Assembly (NCBI RefSeq): GCF_001045555.1
Contig: NZ_LFBU01000001.1
Span: 1,116,001 to 1,180,000, forward strand
Source of the DNA: Marinobacter subterrani
GTDB taxonomy: Bacteria > Pseudomonadota > Gammaproteobacteria > Pseudomonadales > Oleiphilaceae
Length of the DNA: 64,000 nucleotides
Direction of reading: 5' to 3'
A model generated the notes under the pieces. It worked only from the letters and a program-made list of their open reading frames with translations. It did not search any database and had not been told where the DNA came from. Both the position numbers and the translations under genes were made by a program. Shown one piece after another: positions 8,621 through 18,869 of this stretch. Positions within the stretch are counted from its first letter, which is position 1. Each line of letters opens with the position of its first letter.

Positions 8621-10993
8621 TCAGTCGATCTTCTCGTCGGCCAGGAAGAACCAGGTATCCAGCACCGAATCCGGGTTCAGGGAGACGGTATCAATGCCCT
8701 GGTCCATCAGCCACTTGGCGAGATCCGGATGATCCGATGGCCCCTGCCCGCAGATACCAATGTACTTGCCCGCCTTCTTGCAGGCCTGGATAGCATTGGA
8801 CAACAGAACCTTGACGGCCTCGTTACGCTCATCGAACAGATGGGCAATGATGCCGGAATCCCGATCCAGACCAAGGGTCAGCTGGGTCAGGTCATTGGAG
8901 CCGATCGAGAAGCCATCGAAATGCTCGAGGAACTGGTCGGCCAGAATCGCGTTGGCCGGCAGCTCGCACATCATGATCACACGAAGGCCATTTTCTCCCC
9001 GCTTCAGACCATTTTCCGCCAGCAGACTGACTACCTGCTCTGCCTCACCAACGGTGCGGACAAACGGTACCATGACTTCCACATTGGTCAGCCCCATCTC
9101 GTTGCGCACCTTCTTCAGGGCGCGGCATTCCAGCTCGAAGCAGTCGCGGAAGGTTTCGGAGATGTAGCGGGATGCGCCACGGAAACCCAGCATCGGGTTT
9201 TCTTCGTCCGGCTCATAGAGAGTGCCGCCGATCAGGTTGGCGTATTCGTTGGACTTGAAGTCCGACAACCGCACGATGACCTTTTTCGGCGCAAAGGCAG
9301 CAGCCAGTGTGGAAATACCTTCCACCAGCTTGTCGACATAGAAATCGACCGGGGAAGAATACCCCGAAATACGCTTCTCAACGGTTTGCTTGATGTCACG
9401 CGGGAGGCCATCAAAATTCAGCAGGGCCTTGGGGTGCACGCCAATCATCCGGTTGATGATGAATTCGAGGCGAGCCAGGCCAACGCCTTCATTGGGCAGC
9501 GACTGGAAATCAAAGGCACGGTCCGGGTTACCCACGTTCATCATGATCTTGAACGGAATATTGGGCATGGAATCGACGGTGTTTTCCCGCAGTTCGAAGT
9601 CCAGTGCGCCCTCATAGATCAGACCGGTATCGCCTTCGGCACAGGAAACCGTCACTTCCTGGCCATCGCTCAGAAGCTCGGTGGCGTCACCGCAGCCAAC
9701 GACCGCCGGTATGCCCAGCTCGCGGGCAATAATGGCTGCGTGGCAGGTACGCCCGCCGCGATCGGTCACGATGGCGGAAGCGCGCTTCATGACCGGTTCC
9801 CAGTCCGGGTCAGTCATGTCAGTTACCAGCACATCACCGGCCTGGACGCGGTCCATTTCCTTGATGCTGGTGATGATCTTGACCGGGCCACTGCCGATCT
9901 TGTGGCCGATGCTGCGGCCTTCCACCAGAATCTTGCCGGTTTCATTCAGCAGGTAACGCTCCATCACGTTGGCGGAGGCGCGGCTCTTGACCGTTTCGGG
10001 ACGGGCCTGAACAATGTAGATCTTGCCGTCATCGCCATCCTTCGCCCATTCAATATCCATCGGGCGCTGATAGTGCTTCTCGATAATCATTGCCTGGCGG
10101 GCCAGGTCTTCCACTTCGGCATCGGTAATACAGAAGCGGTTGCGCTCCTCCTGCCCGACCTTGACCGTTTCCACAAACTCACCTTCACCGGGGTTTGTGT
10201 GGTAAACCATCTTGATGGCCTTGCTACCCAGATTCCGGCGCAGCACCGCAGGGCGGCCAGCCTCCAGTGTGGGCTTGTGAACATAGAATTCATCCGGGTT
10301 CACCGCGCCCTGCACAACCGTTTCACCAAGGCCGTAGGAGGCGGTTACAAAAACCACATCCCGGAACCCGGATTCGGTATCCAGGGTAAACATCACGCCA
10401 CTGGCTGCAGTCTCGCTGCGCACCATTTTCTGGATGCCTGCGGACAGAGCAACCAGTTTGTGATCAAAGCCATGGTGAACCCGGTAGGAAATGGCGCGGT
10501 CATTGAACAGTGATGCAAACACCTCTTTCACCGAGGTGCGCACCTGCTGCAGCCCCACCACGTTCAGGAAGGTTTCCTGCTGGCCGGCAAACGAGGCGTC
10601 TGGCAGGTCTTCGGCGGTGGCTGAGGAACGCACCGCTACGGCCATGTGTTCATTGCCATCCTGCAATGCAGCAAATGACGCTTCCAGGGCCTTCTCCAGA
10701 GCATCCGGAAAGGGTGTTTCGATAATCCACTCACGAATCTGCGCACCGACCCGGGCCAGTTCGTTGACGTCGTTGATGTCCAGGGCGTCCAGGGCGTTGT
10801 CAATGCGCTCTTTCAGGCCATCTTTGGCGAGAAATTCGCGATAGGCATGTGCTGTTGTGGCAAAACCACCGGGAACGGTAACACCAGCATTGGCGAGATT
10901 ACTGATCATTTCGCCGAGGGAGGCGTTCTTCCCGCCCACCCGGTCGACATCCGACATTCCCAGGTGATCAAACCAGATAATGTAATCTTCCAA
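8621..10993 (-). CDS. ppsA: Phosphoenolpyruvate synthase
   Basis: PEP synthase converts pyruvate, ATP and water to PEP, AMP and phosphate at the entry to gluconeogenesis. At 790 residues it has the usual length. The N-terminal ATP-grasp domain starts with [12 protein letters not shown]; the phosphohistidine domain has [17 protein letters not shown], with catalytic His next to the Thr that PpsR modifies; the C-terminal PEP/pyruvate domain has [14 protein letters not shown] chose the TTG at 10993 because AAGGGAGA lies 7 bases before it and the family start (x-YxxxxxxLG) follows at once. An in-frame upstream TTG at 11029 has no such site. It diverges from its regulator ppsR. Confidence 0.95.
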   Translation of the reverse strand: MEDYIIWFDHLGMSDVDRVGGKNASLGEMISNLANAGVTVPGGFATTAHAYREFLAKDGLKERIDNALDALDINDVNELARVGAQIREWIIETPFPDALEKALEASFAALQDGNEHMAVAVRSSATAEDLPDASFAGQQETFLNVVGLQQVRTSVKEVFASLFNDRAISYRVHHGFDHKLVALSAGIQKMVRSETAASGVMFTLDTESGFRDVVFVTASYGLGETVVQGAVNPDEFYVHKPTLEAGRPAVLRRNLGSKAIKMVYHTNPGEGEFVETVKVGQEERNRFCITDAEVEDLARQAMIIEKHYQRPMDIEWAKDGDDGKIYIVQARPETVKSRASANVMERYLLNETGKILVEGRSIGHKIGSGPVKIITSIKEMDRVQAGDVLVTDMTDPDWEPVMKRASAIVTDRGGRTCHAAIIARELGIPAVVGCGDATELLSDGQEVTVSCAEGDTGLIYEGALDFELRENTVDSMPNIPFKIMMNVGNPDRAFDFQSLPNEGVGLARLEFIINRMIGVHPKALLNFDGLPRDIKQTVEKRISGYSSPVDFYVDKLVEGISTLAAAFAPKKVIVRLSDFKSNEYANLIGGTLYEPDEENPMLGFRGASRYISETFRDCFELECRALKKVRNEMGLTNVEVMVPFVRTVGEAEQVVSLLAENGLKRGENGLRVIMMCELPANAILADQFLEHFDGFSIGSNDLTQLTLGLDRDSGIIAHLFDERNEAVKVLLSNAIQACKKAGKYIGICGQGPSDHPDLAKWLMDQGIDTVSLNPDSVLDTWFFLADEKID

Positions 10994-11164
10994 AGCACGT
11001 CTCCCTTGAGTCTGTGAAGCAAAGAGCAAAACCGGACCAGCGGTATCTAGTGGTAAATGCAGGCAATATCCACTGCGAGGTCTCGAACTTGGCGTGTATG
11101 ATACTGTAACCTGCGGAAATTACCTAGGGAACCACCCGCTGAATCCGGAACCGGACGATACACC

Positions 11165-11980
11165 ATGAAACGCACCGCTTTTTTCATTTCCGATGGCACC
11201 GGCCTGACCGCCGAGGCACTGGGGCACAGCCTTCTGGCACAGTTTGAAAAGATCGAGTTTGAACGGTTAACCATTCCCTACATTGCTGACGAAGAAAAAG
11301 CCCGGGAGACGGTCACCCGCATCAACAAGGCCGCCGAGACAGACGGCGCCCGCCCGCTGGTGTTTGACACCATCGTAAACAGCGATATCCGGGACATTAT
11401 CTCCACCGCCGAAGGTTTCATGGTGGATATTTTCGGGACCTTCCTCAATCCCCTGGAACAGGAACTGCAGTCGTCCTCGTCCTACACGGTCGGAAAATCC
11501 CATTCAATCAATAATGAAGGAAGTTACGAGCGGCGGATCAAGGCGGTCAATTTCGCACTGGATAACGACGACGGGGCCCGCACCCGGCATTACGACGAGG
11601 CGGACCTGATCCTGGTTGGCGCCTCCCGAAGCGGAAAGACGCCAACCTGCCTCTACCTGGCGCTGCAATACGGCATAAAAGCGGCCAATTACCCGATTAC
11701 GGAAGAAGATCTGGAAGACCAGCAAATGCCGGCCGCCCTGAAGCCCCATAAGGAAAAGATCTTCGGCCTGACCATCGACCCGGAGCGGCTGGCCACAATC
11801 CGCAATGAGCGCCGCCCGAACTCGCGGTACTCCTCAATCAAGCAGTGCATGCACGAAATCGAAGAGATCGAACTGATGTACCGGCGTGAACGCATTCCCT
11901 ACCTGAACACCACGGCCTATTCCGTGGAAGAGATCTCGACCCGGATCATGGTAAGCACCGGGCTCAAGCGGAATCGCTGA
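11165..11980 (+). CDS. ppsR: PEP synthase regulatory kinase/pyrophosphorylase
   Basis: A 271-residue DUF299 protein. It inactivates PpsA by ADP-dependent phosphorylation of the Thr next to the catalytic His, and reactivates it by phosphate-dependent removal. The P-loop GASRSGKT is at residues 152-159; [12 protein letters not shown] at the N-terminus and [18 protein letters not shown] near the C-terminus are family signatures. It diverges from ppsA across about 170 bases. The ATG at 11165 is the only sensible start. A GGGGTCAGATGAA palindrome follows the stop codon. Confidence 0.95.
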   Translation: MKRTAFFISDGTGLTAEALGHSLLAQFEKIEFERLTIPYIADEEKARETVTRINKAAETDGARPLVFDTIVNSDIRDIISTAEGFMVDIFGTFLNPLEQELQSSSSYTVGKSHSINNEGSYERRIKAVNFALDNDDGARTRHYDEADLILVGASRSGKTPTCLYLALQYGIKAANYPITEEDLEDQQMPAALKPHKEKIFGLTIDPERLATIRNERRPNSRYSSIKQCMHEIEEIELMYRRERIPYLNTTAYSVEEISTRIMVSTGLKRNR

Positions 11981-11997
11981 GCGGGAAAGTGGAAGGT

Positions 11998-12027
11998 GGG
12001 GTCAGATGAACGCTTTCATCTGACCCC
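11998..12027. repeat. GGGGTCAGATGAA palindromic element, copy A
   Basis: GGGGTCAGATGAA (11998-12010) and its exact complement (12015-12027) are separated by the 4-base loop CGCT. The element lies between the converging genes ppsR and the M16 protease. It recurs with the same arms at 37504-37533 and in decayed form before that. It lacks a T run, so it is not a classic terminator. It looks like a REP-type repeat. Confidence 0.8.
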
Positions 12028-12048
12028 GTGTTCACCCCCCAGCGGCGT

Positions 12049-14973
12049 TCAAAGCTCCTGAATCTCCAGGCCAAGCTTCTCGACCCTGGCCCTGTTCTCG
12101 GGGCTGGTGACAACCGCCGTACTCGCCTTCTCCGGGATTAGCCAGGTGCTGGCAACGCGCTTGAGATCGTCCAGGGTGACCGAGAGCACCCGCTCCCGGA
12201 ACCGGGCTCGCTGTTCCGGAGAACGGCCAAACAGCTTGTTGTGGAACGCATGGCGTGCCGCGCCCGCCGGAGAGCGGGGTCTGTCGAGCTGGCCAATCAC
12301 CCCGAGGATGGACTCTTCAAGTTCCTGGTAGTCGTGGTCGGTTTCCTGCAGCCAGGTCAGCGCCTTGTCGAAGTCATCCAGGGTCTCCTCCAGCCGGGGA
12401 TCCCGGTAGGAGAAGAAGCGGAAAGTTCCGTTCACGCTGTCCTGGCCTGCGCCACCGCCGTAGGCACCGCCCTTTTCCCGGATGGCACGATGCAGGTAGC
12501 CGTTGCGCAGGAAGCCGCCGAGTACCGTCAGCGCGGCTGCATCCGGATGATCCACGGGCACAGTATTGTAGGCCTTGGCACAGAAGTTCACCTGGGTAGA
12601 CGTAAGCCAGGCTTCACGGGTCGTATAATTGACCGGCGCCATTTTCCAGCCTTCTCCGGCAGCTTCGGAGGTACCCGCCCAGCAGGACTTCAGGTCATCA
12701 ACCATGGCCGGAAGCTGTTCTTCCTCACCAATCACCAGGAATTCACGGCGCTGGTTACGGATTTTTTCATGCAACGCCGAGAGCTTTTCACACAGGGCTG
12801 CCAACTCTTCCGGATCTTTCAAAGCCTGATCCAGTTGCTTGGTACCGCGAATACCTGCCAGCCCGCCAAGGCGGAACGATAACCAGGCACCCGGGCTCAT
12901 GCCCTGGGACGCCGCGCCCATCGCCAGGGCGTGACCACTGCCGGTCACTGCCTGCTCACGGCGCGCGCGGATCTGGGCAATAATTTCCCGAATCCGCTCT
13001 TTCTCGTCGAAGCGGGCGCTGGTGTGCAGGTCCCGGAGCAATTGCGTCAGAGCGCTCCGGTTCCGGGCCAGCGCCTTGCCGTTGAAGATAATGTAGCCGG
13101 ACAGATCCTGGACATCGTCGATACCGCCCTTGGCGCTGAAGGCAGCACCAATGCCACCGGATTCGGCGGAAATGCGGTCCTGCATCTGCAGGTAATCCAA
13201 TTCGCCGCAGCCCACCTCGGAGATCAGGGTGGTGTAGTACGGCACCAGCAGCAATTCCTCTTCGGTCAGCGCCGGCACCGGCACAATCACCTGTTCGTAA
13301 ACCAGGCCATTGGTGCCACGGGCGTATACGGTTGCCGAGATATCGCCGTCGTACCGGCCTTCCGGCTCGGGCATCTGCAACGGCACGTCGGACAGATCCA
13401 CCTTTGGCAGAATGGAATCGTCGTCCTTGCCCATCTGGCGCTCTTCCAGGGCCCGGGCACGGTCAACAATCTGCCGGACCTCGTCCTCGGTCAATGCTTC
13501 CTTGCGCCGGGCCAGGGCTTCACGGATCGCAGCCTGACGGTGACCTTCAAGCTTTTCGTCCGGGCGCAGGGTGAGCGTTACCCGGTGTGGGTTTTCCAGC
13601 AGTTTCTTGCGGATCAGCCCGGGCACGTAGCCGGGATCACGGATTTTCTCGCGCAGCGTCGCCAGAACCGGCTCCAGATCAAGCAGCTCAACCGGATCGC
13701 CGCCATGAACCATCGGCGCTATCGCAGTCATGATCAGTTGCAGACCATAAGGGAACTGGTCACCGGCGATCTCCCGCTGGTGCAGCTCCAACTGGTGCAG
13801 AATGGCTTCCAGGCGCTCCTCGCTGACACCCTCTTCAACCACTTTCAGCAGCGTTGCCTCGATCAGTGCTTCCAGTTCCTTGTGCTTGCCGGGCTCGCTG
13901 CCTTCGATACCACAGACAAACGTCATCTCGCGGTTGGAATCCTCCAGGCCACACATGGGCGAAGGCGCATGGCCCAGATCGGTGGTCTCCAGGGCCCGCA
14001 TCAGGGGTGACGCACTGTTCTCCAGAAGCACGGCAGATAACAACTGGCCTTCCAGGTTTTCCAGCAAATCAAAACTGTGACCCAGGAGCCAGCCGACCAC
14101 AATGTGGGTCTTGCTGTCTGTGCTTTCCCCTTCGCTTACCGCGTACCCCTGTTCGACCCTTACCGGGGCAAACATCCGTTTCTCATCACGGACCGGCAGA
14201 TCAACGTCGAGCCTGTCGAATCGCTTGAGCGCCAGCGCCTCGAATTTCTCGTGGTGCTCCCTGGCCGGGATATTCCCGTAGGTAGCGAAGATCGCATTGC
14301 TGGGATGATAATGGTGACGATAGAACCTGATCAGGTCATCGTAGGAAAGATCGACAATATGATCCGGCTCACCACCACTGTTGTAATGGTAGGTGGTCGT
14401 CGGAAACAGGTGGCTGCTCAGGTTCTGCCACAGCTGGGACGTGGCCGAACTCATGGCGCCCTTCATTTCATTATAGACGACACCCCGGTAGACCAGATCG
14501 GTGGATGGGTCTTCCGGCTTTTCGAACTCCAGGCGGTGGCCTTCCTGGGCGAAATCCAGCGGATCCAGCTTGGAGAAGAACACGCAATCGAGATACACCG
14601 ACAGCAGGTTGTCGAAATCCTTGCGATTCATGCTGGCGAAAGGATAGGCCGTCCAGTCGCTGCTGGTAAAGGCGTTCATGAAGGTATTCAGTGACCGCCG
14701 GATCATCATGAAGAACGGATCACGGACCGGGAATCGCTCACTGCCGCAGAGCGCGGTGTGTTCGAGAATATGGGCCACACCGGTCGAATCCATCGGGAAA
14801 GTGCGCAGGGCGACGAAGAAGACGTTTTCATCGTTGTCTGCCGCCAGATGCAGGTGCCGGGCCCCGGTTTTTTTGTGGCGATACTCCTCAACCTCGAGGT
14901 TGAGCGTGTCTATCCGGTGACTGCGAAGCTTCTCAAAGGCCGGATGGATTGCGTTGTCGATCACTGCAGCCAT
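12049..14973 (-). CDS. M16 family zinc metalloprotease (presequence-protease-like)
   Basis: A 974-residue single-chain M16C peptidase. The inverted zinc motif HILEH is at residues 68-72 (His68, Glu71, His72) in the N-terminal half, and EGHRLEFE lies further on. The remainder contains the usual inactive duplicated half and long linker, as in the PreP/CYM1 group. Such enzymes form a closed chamber and degrade short unstructured peptides. No signal peptide is present, so it is probably cytoplasmic. It is convergent with ppsR and divergent from the small membrane protein at 15 kb. The annotation at family level is secure; the peptide substrate is not known. Confidence 0.88.
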   Translation of the reverse strand: MAAVIDNAIHPAFEKLRSHRIDTLNLEVEEYRHKKTGARHLHLAADNDENVFFVALRTFPMDSTGVAHILEHTALCGSERFPVRDPFFMMIRRSLNTFMNAFTSSDWTAYPFASMNRKDFDNLLSVYLDCVFFSKLDPLDFAQEGHRLEFEKPEDPSTDLVYRGVVYNEMKGAMSSATSQLWQNLSSHLFPTTTYHYNSGGEPDHIVDLSYDDLIRFYRHHYHPSNAIFATYGNIPAREHHEKFEALALKRFDRLDVDLPVRDEKRMFAPVRVEQGYAVSEGESTDSKTHIVVGWLLGHSFDLLENLEGQLLSAVLLENSASPLMRALETTDLGHAPSPMCGLEDSNREMTFVCGIEGSEPGKHKELEALIEATLLKVVEEGVSEERLEAILHQLELHQREIAGDQFPYGLQLIMTAIAPMVHGGDPVELLDLEPVLATLREKIRDPGYVPGLIRKKLLENPHRVTLTLRPDEKLEGHRQAAIREALARRKEALTEDEVRQIVDRARALEERQMGKDDDSILPKVDLSDVPLQMPEPEGRYDGDISATVYARGTNGLVYEQVIVPVPALTEEELLLVPYYTTLISEVGCGELDYLQMQDRISAESGGIGAAFSAKGGIDDVQDLSGYIIFNGKALARNRSALTQLLRDLHTSARFDEKERIREIIAQIRARREQAVTGSGHALAMGAASQGMSPGAWLSFRLGGLAGIRGTKQLDQALKDPEELAALCEKLSALHEKIRNQRREFLVIGEEEQLPAMVDDLKSCWAGTSEAAGEGWKMAPVNYTTREAWLTSTQVNFCAKAYNTVPVDHPDAAALTVLGGFLRNGYLHRAIREKGGAYGGGAGQDSVNGTFRFFSYRDPRLEETLDDFDKALTWLQETDHDYQELEESILGVIGQLDRPRSPAGAARHAFHNKLFGRSPEQRARFRERVLSVTLDDLKRVASTWLIPEKASTAVVTSPENRARVEKLGLEIQEL

Positions 14974-15073
14974 TCAAACTATCCTGTCTTTAAACAATTG
15001 GAGAATTGTAGGGTAACACGTAGTATCGATTATGATGCATCACTCCTGTAGCGATAAGGTACCCCGCCAATCC

Positions 15074-15535
15074 ATGACGACACCTGCACCCCACACCAAG
15101 GCTGTTGATGCCCCCGAAGTCGCCGCCTACTGGGCCGAGCGGCGCCATTACCTGGAACGCATCCGGAAAGTTCCGGAAATCCGACAGCGCTTCTGGCGGG
15201 AAGTTGCCATCTATTTCCTCCGGAGGCTGCTCTGGTCATTCGGCTTCTTTCCGGTGTTTATCGCCTTCTGGGTGCCCTTCGTGCTCGCAAGTTTCAACCC
15301 GGTTGTCATGGCGGCGGATCTCATTCCGCTGCTGGAGGACTTTGTCAATTCCAACCCGGAAGTTCAGGCGACGACCATCACCACCCTGGTGACCGCCTGG
15401 GCATCGATTGGATTCTTCTTCCTGGTATTTGATTTTGTCCTCACCCCGTTCAAATCACCCTATGAATACGAAGCCGATGTGTACATGAGATCATGGGAGC
15501 AACTCAACCATGATCAGCTTCCGGACAAAGTGTGA
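15074..15535 (+). CDS. Uncharacterised membrane protein with two transmembrane helices
   Basis: I do not recognise this 153-residue protein. It has a charged N-terminal helix (AAYWAERRHYLERIRKVPEI), then two hydrophobic segments: LLWSFGFFPVFIAFWVPFVL and TLVTAWASIGFFFLVFDFVL. Between them is an acidic loop, and the tail is hydrophilic. The start is uncertain. An in-frame ATG at 15032 adds 14 residues but has no good ribosome site, and the ATG at 15074 has an AAGG at a rather long spacing. It diverges from the M16 protease gene and precedes the MORN/PEGA gene by 114 bases. No function can be given. Confidence 0.6.
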   Translation: MTTPAPHTKAVDAPEVAAYWAERRHYLERIRKVPEIRQRFWREVAIYFLRRLLWSFGFFPVFIAFWVPFVLASFNPVVMAADLIPLLEDFVNSNPEVQATTITTLVTAWASIGFFFLVFDFVLTPFKSPYEYEADVYMRSWEQLNHDQLPDKV

Positions 15536-15649
15536 TTTGGCCTGCATTCTCGTTAACTCCAGACACTTTCTGTTACATAAGGTTTCATTCACTGGTTAAG
15601 ATGAAACGGTAAACAGAATTCCGAGAATGCAGGCTCACGAGGTTCCGAC

Positions 15650-17008
15650 ATGGTCGATTTCAGACCGCTTCTGTTCATAAACGCCCTGGCGCTTATGCTG
15701 CTGGTCACCGCCGGATTCGCATCGGTGCGGGATGAACTGCGGCTAACAGAAACCTTCAAACCACCTGCCCCGGAACAGACCGTTGCTTCCGAATCGCCCG
15801 CAGCCGTGGAGCCTCCCGAAACCGTGGAGCCAACGACAGCCATGGCGCCCGTCGCGGTTGAACCGGCCCCGGTGATTGCGGAGCAAGCCCCGGCCGAACC
15901 GCGCCAGCCGGTATTCGACAATACCCCGTTCACCGTGCCGGCCATGCCGGAAAACCCCACCGTGCTGGCGGTCGCAGAGCCGCCCTCGGCCATGGCAACC
16001 CGTACTGACGCGCCGCCCGTGCAGGAAAAGCAGGCGCCTGAGAAGGCCCAAGAGCCACCACCGGAACCACCCGCAACCACCGGCACCCTGGTGCTGCGCT
16101 CAAACGTTGTGGGTGACCAGGTCACCGTCAACGGTAAGGATTACGGGGCAACCCGCCTGGATCTGGAGCTGGAGCCAGGCCGGTACGATATCACCATCAG
16201 CAAACCCGGCTTCAAACCCTGGAGCCAGACGGTAGCCCTGGAGGCCGGCAACGAAATGACCCTGGTTGGCAAACTGGAAGCCTACACCACAGTGAACTAC
16301 CACAACGGCAACTGGGTCGGCGGCGTCCGCACCGGTGACGGCACCTACCAGAATGCCGATGGCCTGCGTTACGAAGGGCATTTCATCAACGGCGAATTTG
16401 ATGGCCAGGGCACCGCCTGGTACCCGGACGGCAGCCGGTACGAAGGCGGGTGGTCCGGCGGCAAACGCGATGGCGAAGGCGTATGGCGCAGCGCTGATGG
16501 TGCCCGCTACACAGGCGAATTCAAAGACGACCAGTTCAGCGGCAAAGGCACACTGACCCGGGCCAACGGCGATATCCTGATGGGGCACTGGGAGCAGGGG
16601 CAACTGAATGGCCAGGGCTCACTGACCACGGCCGACGGCATGCTCTACGTCGGTGGCTTCCGCAATGGCGAGTTCCACGGAACCGGCGCCCTGACCTACC
16701 CCGACGGGCACCACTACGAAGGTGAATTCTCCAACGGCGCCTTCCACGGCACCGGTACAGAGGTCTTTGCCGACGGCAAAAAGTACGAGGGCCAGTACAT
16801 TGAAGGAAAGTTCCATGGCAAGGGGCTGTTAATGAACCCGAATGGCAGTTCCATTGAAGCGACTTTCCGCCATGGCGAGCCTTATGGACAGGTACAACTG
16901 ACCACAGCGGCCGGGGAAATTTTCACTGCCCGCACAACGGAACCCGGTGTTTGTTATCGGGAAAAAAGCTACCGGGCCACCGAATGCCCGAAACTGGAAA
17001 GCTGGTAA
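15650..17008 (+). CDS. Membrane-anchored PEGA and MORN-repeat protein
   Basis: This 452-residue protein has an N-terminal membrane helix (LLFINALALMLLVTAGFA, about residues 6-23) and a Pro/Ala/Glu-rich linker to about 142. A PEGA domain follows (about 143-210: GTLVLRSNVVGDQVTVNGK, then LELEPGRYDITISKPGF). Next are about nine MORN repeats of 23 residues (roughly 214-420), typified by RYEGHFINGEFDGQGTAW. Two cysteines (VCYREK, ATECP) sit in the short tail. The repeats probably face the periplasm. Such repeats bind lipids or proteins elsewhere, but no role is known for this architecture. It is followed after 51 bases by a membrane-anchored receiver protein. Confidence 0.8.
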   Translation: MVDFRPLLFINALALMLLVTAGFASVRDELRLTETFKPPAPEQTVASESPAAVEPPETVEPTTAMAPVAVEPAPVIAEQAPAEPRQPVFDNTPFTVPAMPENPTVLAVAEPPSAMATRTDAPPVQEKQAPEKAQEPPPEPPATTGTLVLRSNVVGDQVTVNGKDYGATRLDLELEPGRYDITISKPGFKPWSQTVALEAGNEMTLVGKLEAYTTVNYHNGNWVGGVRTGDGTYQNADGLRYEGHFINGEFDGQGTAWYPDGSRYEGGWSGGKRDGEGVWRSADGARYTGEFKDDQFSGKGTLTRANGDILMGHWEQGQLNGQGSLTTADGMLYVGGFRNGEFHGTGALTYPDGHHYEGEFSNGAFHGTGTEVFADGKKYEGQYIEGKFHGKGLLMNPNGSSIEATFRHGEPYGQVQLTTAAGEIFTARTTEPGVCYREKSYRATECPKLESW

Positions 17009-17059
17009 TCAGACTGGCCCGCTAACAAACGCGTTTGCTGTAAACGATTGAGGTATCAC

Positions 17060-18154
17060 ATGACGATCAAGAACGCTCTGCTGGTAGATGACTCCAAAGT
17101 GGCACGATTTGCCCTGAGCAAACTGCTGGAGGGTCATGATATGGAAGTCAACATGGCAGGCTCGGCCGAAGAAGCCCTCGACTTCCTGAACAGTCACGGC
17201 CGGCCAGACGTGATCTTCATGGACCACCTGATGCCGGGCATGAACGGCGTGGAAGCGACCAAGGCCATCAAGGGCAATCCGGAGACCGCGGGCATCCCCA
17301 TCATCATGTGTACGTCCAAAAAATCCTCATCCTTCATGGAGGAGGCCAGGAATTTCGGCGTTTACAACATCCTCACCAAACCACCCCAGACTGACGGCCT
17401 CAGCCAGGTACTGGATCAACTGGCCATCGATGTCACCCGGGGCAGTCTGCCAGAGCCACTGGCCGACAAGGCCGCCCACCCGGAGGACGAAGAGGACCTG
17501 TTGAACATACCGGCAGATGCCTCGGTGCAGCTCTCACCCAAAACCGGGGATGGCGACAGTCGCGGCGGTCCCCAGGCCAACGTGGTTCCCCTGACTAGCG
17601 AGCTGATCGAGCAGATTGCCCGCTCGGCAGTCAAAACCCATATCAACAACCGCCTGCACGAACTGCTCAGCTCGCTGTTTGATGAACAGTTTGACCACCT
17701 GAAACGCGCCCTGGACGAATCCCGCGGCAAGCAGGAAGCGGTTATAGAGGAGCGCCTCAATGCCGTTTCTGAAATGGTTGAGGCGCGCACCCGGAATCTG
17801 CGGGATGAAGTGGCCGCCGAGGTGAACCTGAACCTGGGCAGCGAGCTTGCGGTGCTGAAGAAGGACCTGAAAAAGAATTCCGGATTCACCAGCGAGCACA
17901 TGGCCGAACTGAAGGACCACATCACCAGCGTTCAGACCATCGACACCGAATTCTGGCAAACCCTGCAATCCGAAGCCATTCAGCAGGCCCACGAGATTTC
18001 CCGGGAAACCGCCGAGGACATCGCCCAGCGCACCATCGATCTGTTCGTGGCCCAGCAGAAGTCGGCGTCGTCCCGGGTCTATACCATTGGCCTGGCAGTC
18101 AGTCTCGGCATTTTCAGCGTCGGGATCGCCTGGTTGTCGGGCCTGTTTGGCTGA
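17060..18154 (+). CDS. Response regulator receiver protein with C-terminal membrane anchor
   Basis: The 364-residue protein begins with a complete receiver domain (residues 3-125): acidic pair Asp10/Asp11, phospho-acceptor Asp55 in [13 protein letters not shown], Thr85-Ser86, and Lys107 in LTKPP. There is no DNA-binding or enzymatic output domain. Residues 175-335 are helical and Gln/Glu/Lys-rich, like a coiled coil, and the last 25 residues ([21 protein letters not shown]) form one membrane helix. I chose the ATG at 17060 because GAGG lies six bases upstream; an earlier in-frame start adds four residues. It probably acts with the MORN/PEGA protein upstream. It overlaps the converging nucleotidyltransferase gene by about 40 bases. 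Confidence 0.8.
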   Translation: MTIKNALLVDDSKVARFALSKLLEGHDMEVNMAGSAEEALDFLNSHGRPDVIFMDHLMPGMNGVEATKAIKGNPETAGIPIIMCTSKKSSSFMEEARNFGVYNILTKPPQTDGLSQVLDQLAIDVTRGSLPEPLADKAAHPEDEEDLLNIPADASVQLSPKTGDGDSRGGPQANVVPLTSELIEQIARSAVKTHINNRLHELLSSLFDEQFDHLKRALDESRGKQEAVIEERLNAVSEMVEARTRNLRDEVAAEVNLNLGSELAVLKKDLKKNSGFTSEHMAELKDHITSVQTIDTEFWQTLQSEAIQQAHEISRETAEDIAQRTIDLFVAQQKSASSRVYTIGLAVSLGIFSVGIAWLSGLFG

Positions 18155-18713
18155 GCAACGCCCTGATTCTCTGCCAATCTGCCGGGGTGTCCACATCGTC
18201 ATGGACCCCCGGAATCTCCACGCGGGTTGCCCTCACCTCCGCCAGCAGTCGCCCGGCACCGCGATCGCCCTCCAGGTCCAGCACCAGGGGCCACAGCCAG
18301 CGTGGCAGGTAGGCCGGAACGCCCGGCCGGTTGCCGTAATCCGCGGCAATGGGTTGCTCCGGAACATAGCGGGCAGCGTCGCCAAACGCCTTCAGGGCAT
18401 TCAGATCCAGCAGTGGCTGGTCCGCCACCAGCACAAACACCCCTTTCACCGCCGGCCCCAGGCTGCGGATTCCAGCGGCCAGGGAGGCCGATAAGCCTTC
18501 GTGCCATTCAGGGGCTTTCAGCCACACCGACGGTTGCCGCTGGCAACGAAAGCGAATCAGCGGATACCAGGCGCCACAGACCACCCGGACATCACGGCTC
18601 AAAACCCGCCCCTGCTCAATCGCCTGATCCAGCACAACGCGCTTACCCGCCCCCAGCGGCAGCAGGGCCTTAGGCCGGCCAAGGCGACTCGAGGCCCCGG
18701 CGGCGAGTATCAG
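18114..18713 (-). CDS. MocA/MobA-like nucleotidyltransferase
   Basis: The reading frame encodes the NTP-transferase signature [20 protein letters not shown] at its start, an ADQPLL metal-site motif in the middle, and a [10 protein letters not shown] ending. This is the layout of molybdenum cofactor cytidylyl/guanylyltransferases. No ATG, GTG or TTG exists between the signature and the opposing gene. The best candidate start is CTG at 18713, with AGGAG nine bases before it, giving 199 residues. The open frame continues upstream to 19628, but that part is antisense to another gene. The start is therefore provisional. No xdhC or molybdoenzyme gene lies nearby, so the substrate is open. Confidence 0.7.
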   Translation of the reverse strand: MILAAGASSRLGRPKALLPLGAGKRVVLDQAIEQGRVLSRDVRVVCGAWYPLIRFRCQRQPSVWLKAPEWHEGLSASLAAGIRSLGPAVKGVFVLVADQPLLDLNALKAFGDAARYVPEQPIAADYGNRPGVPAYLPRWLWPLVLDLEGDRGAGRLLAEVRATRVEIPGVHDDVDTPADWQRIRALLSQTGPTTRRSRR

Positions 18714-18869
18714 TGCCGGAAACTCCTGATCGTTGATCTGTCTGCGGAAGTTTATGATGATGCGCCCGATAGCAGGAAGTAATGGTGCCCGGCACTCAGC
18801 CAGACTGCTGTACCCGGGGATTTTTGCTAGAATTCGCCCATCAATCAACCATACCCGCCCGGAAATTTG

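Noticed and set aside
8729..10513. 594-codon open frame opposite ppsA
   Set aside because: The plus strand here is the complement of well-conserved PpsA domains; there is no start signal or family match.
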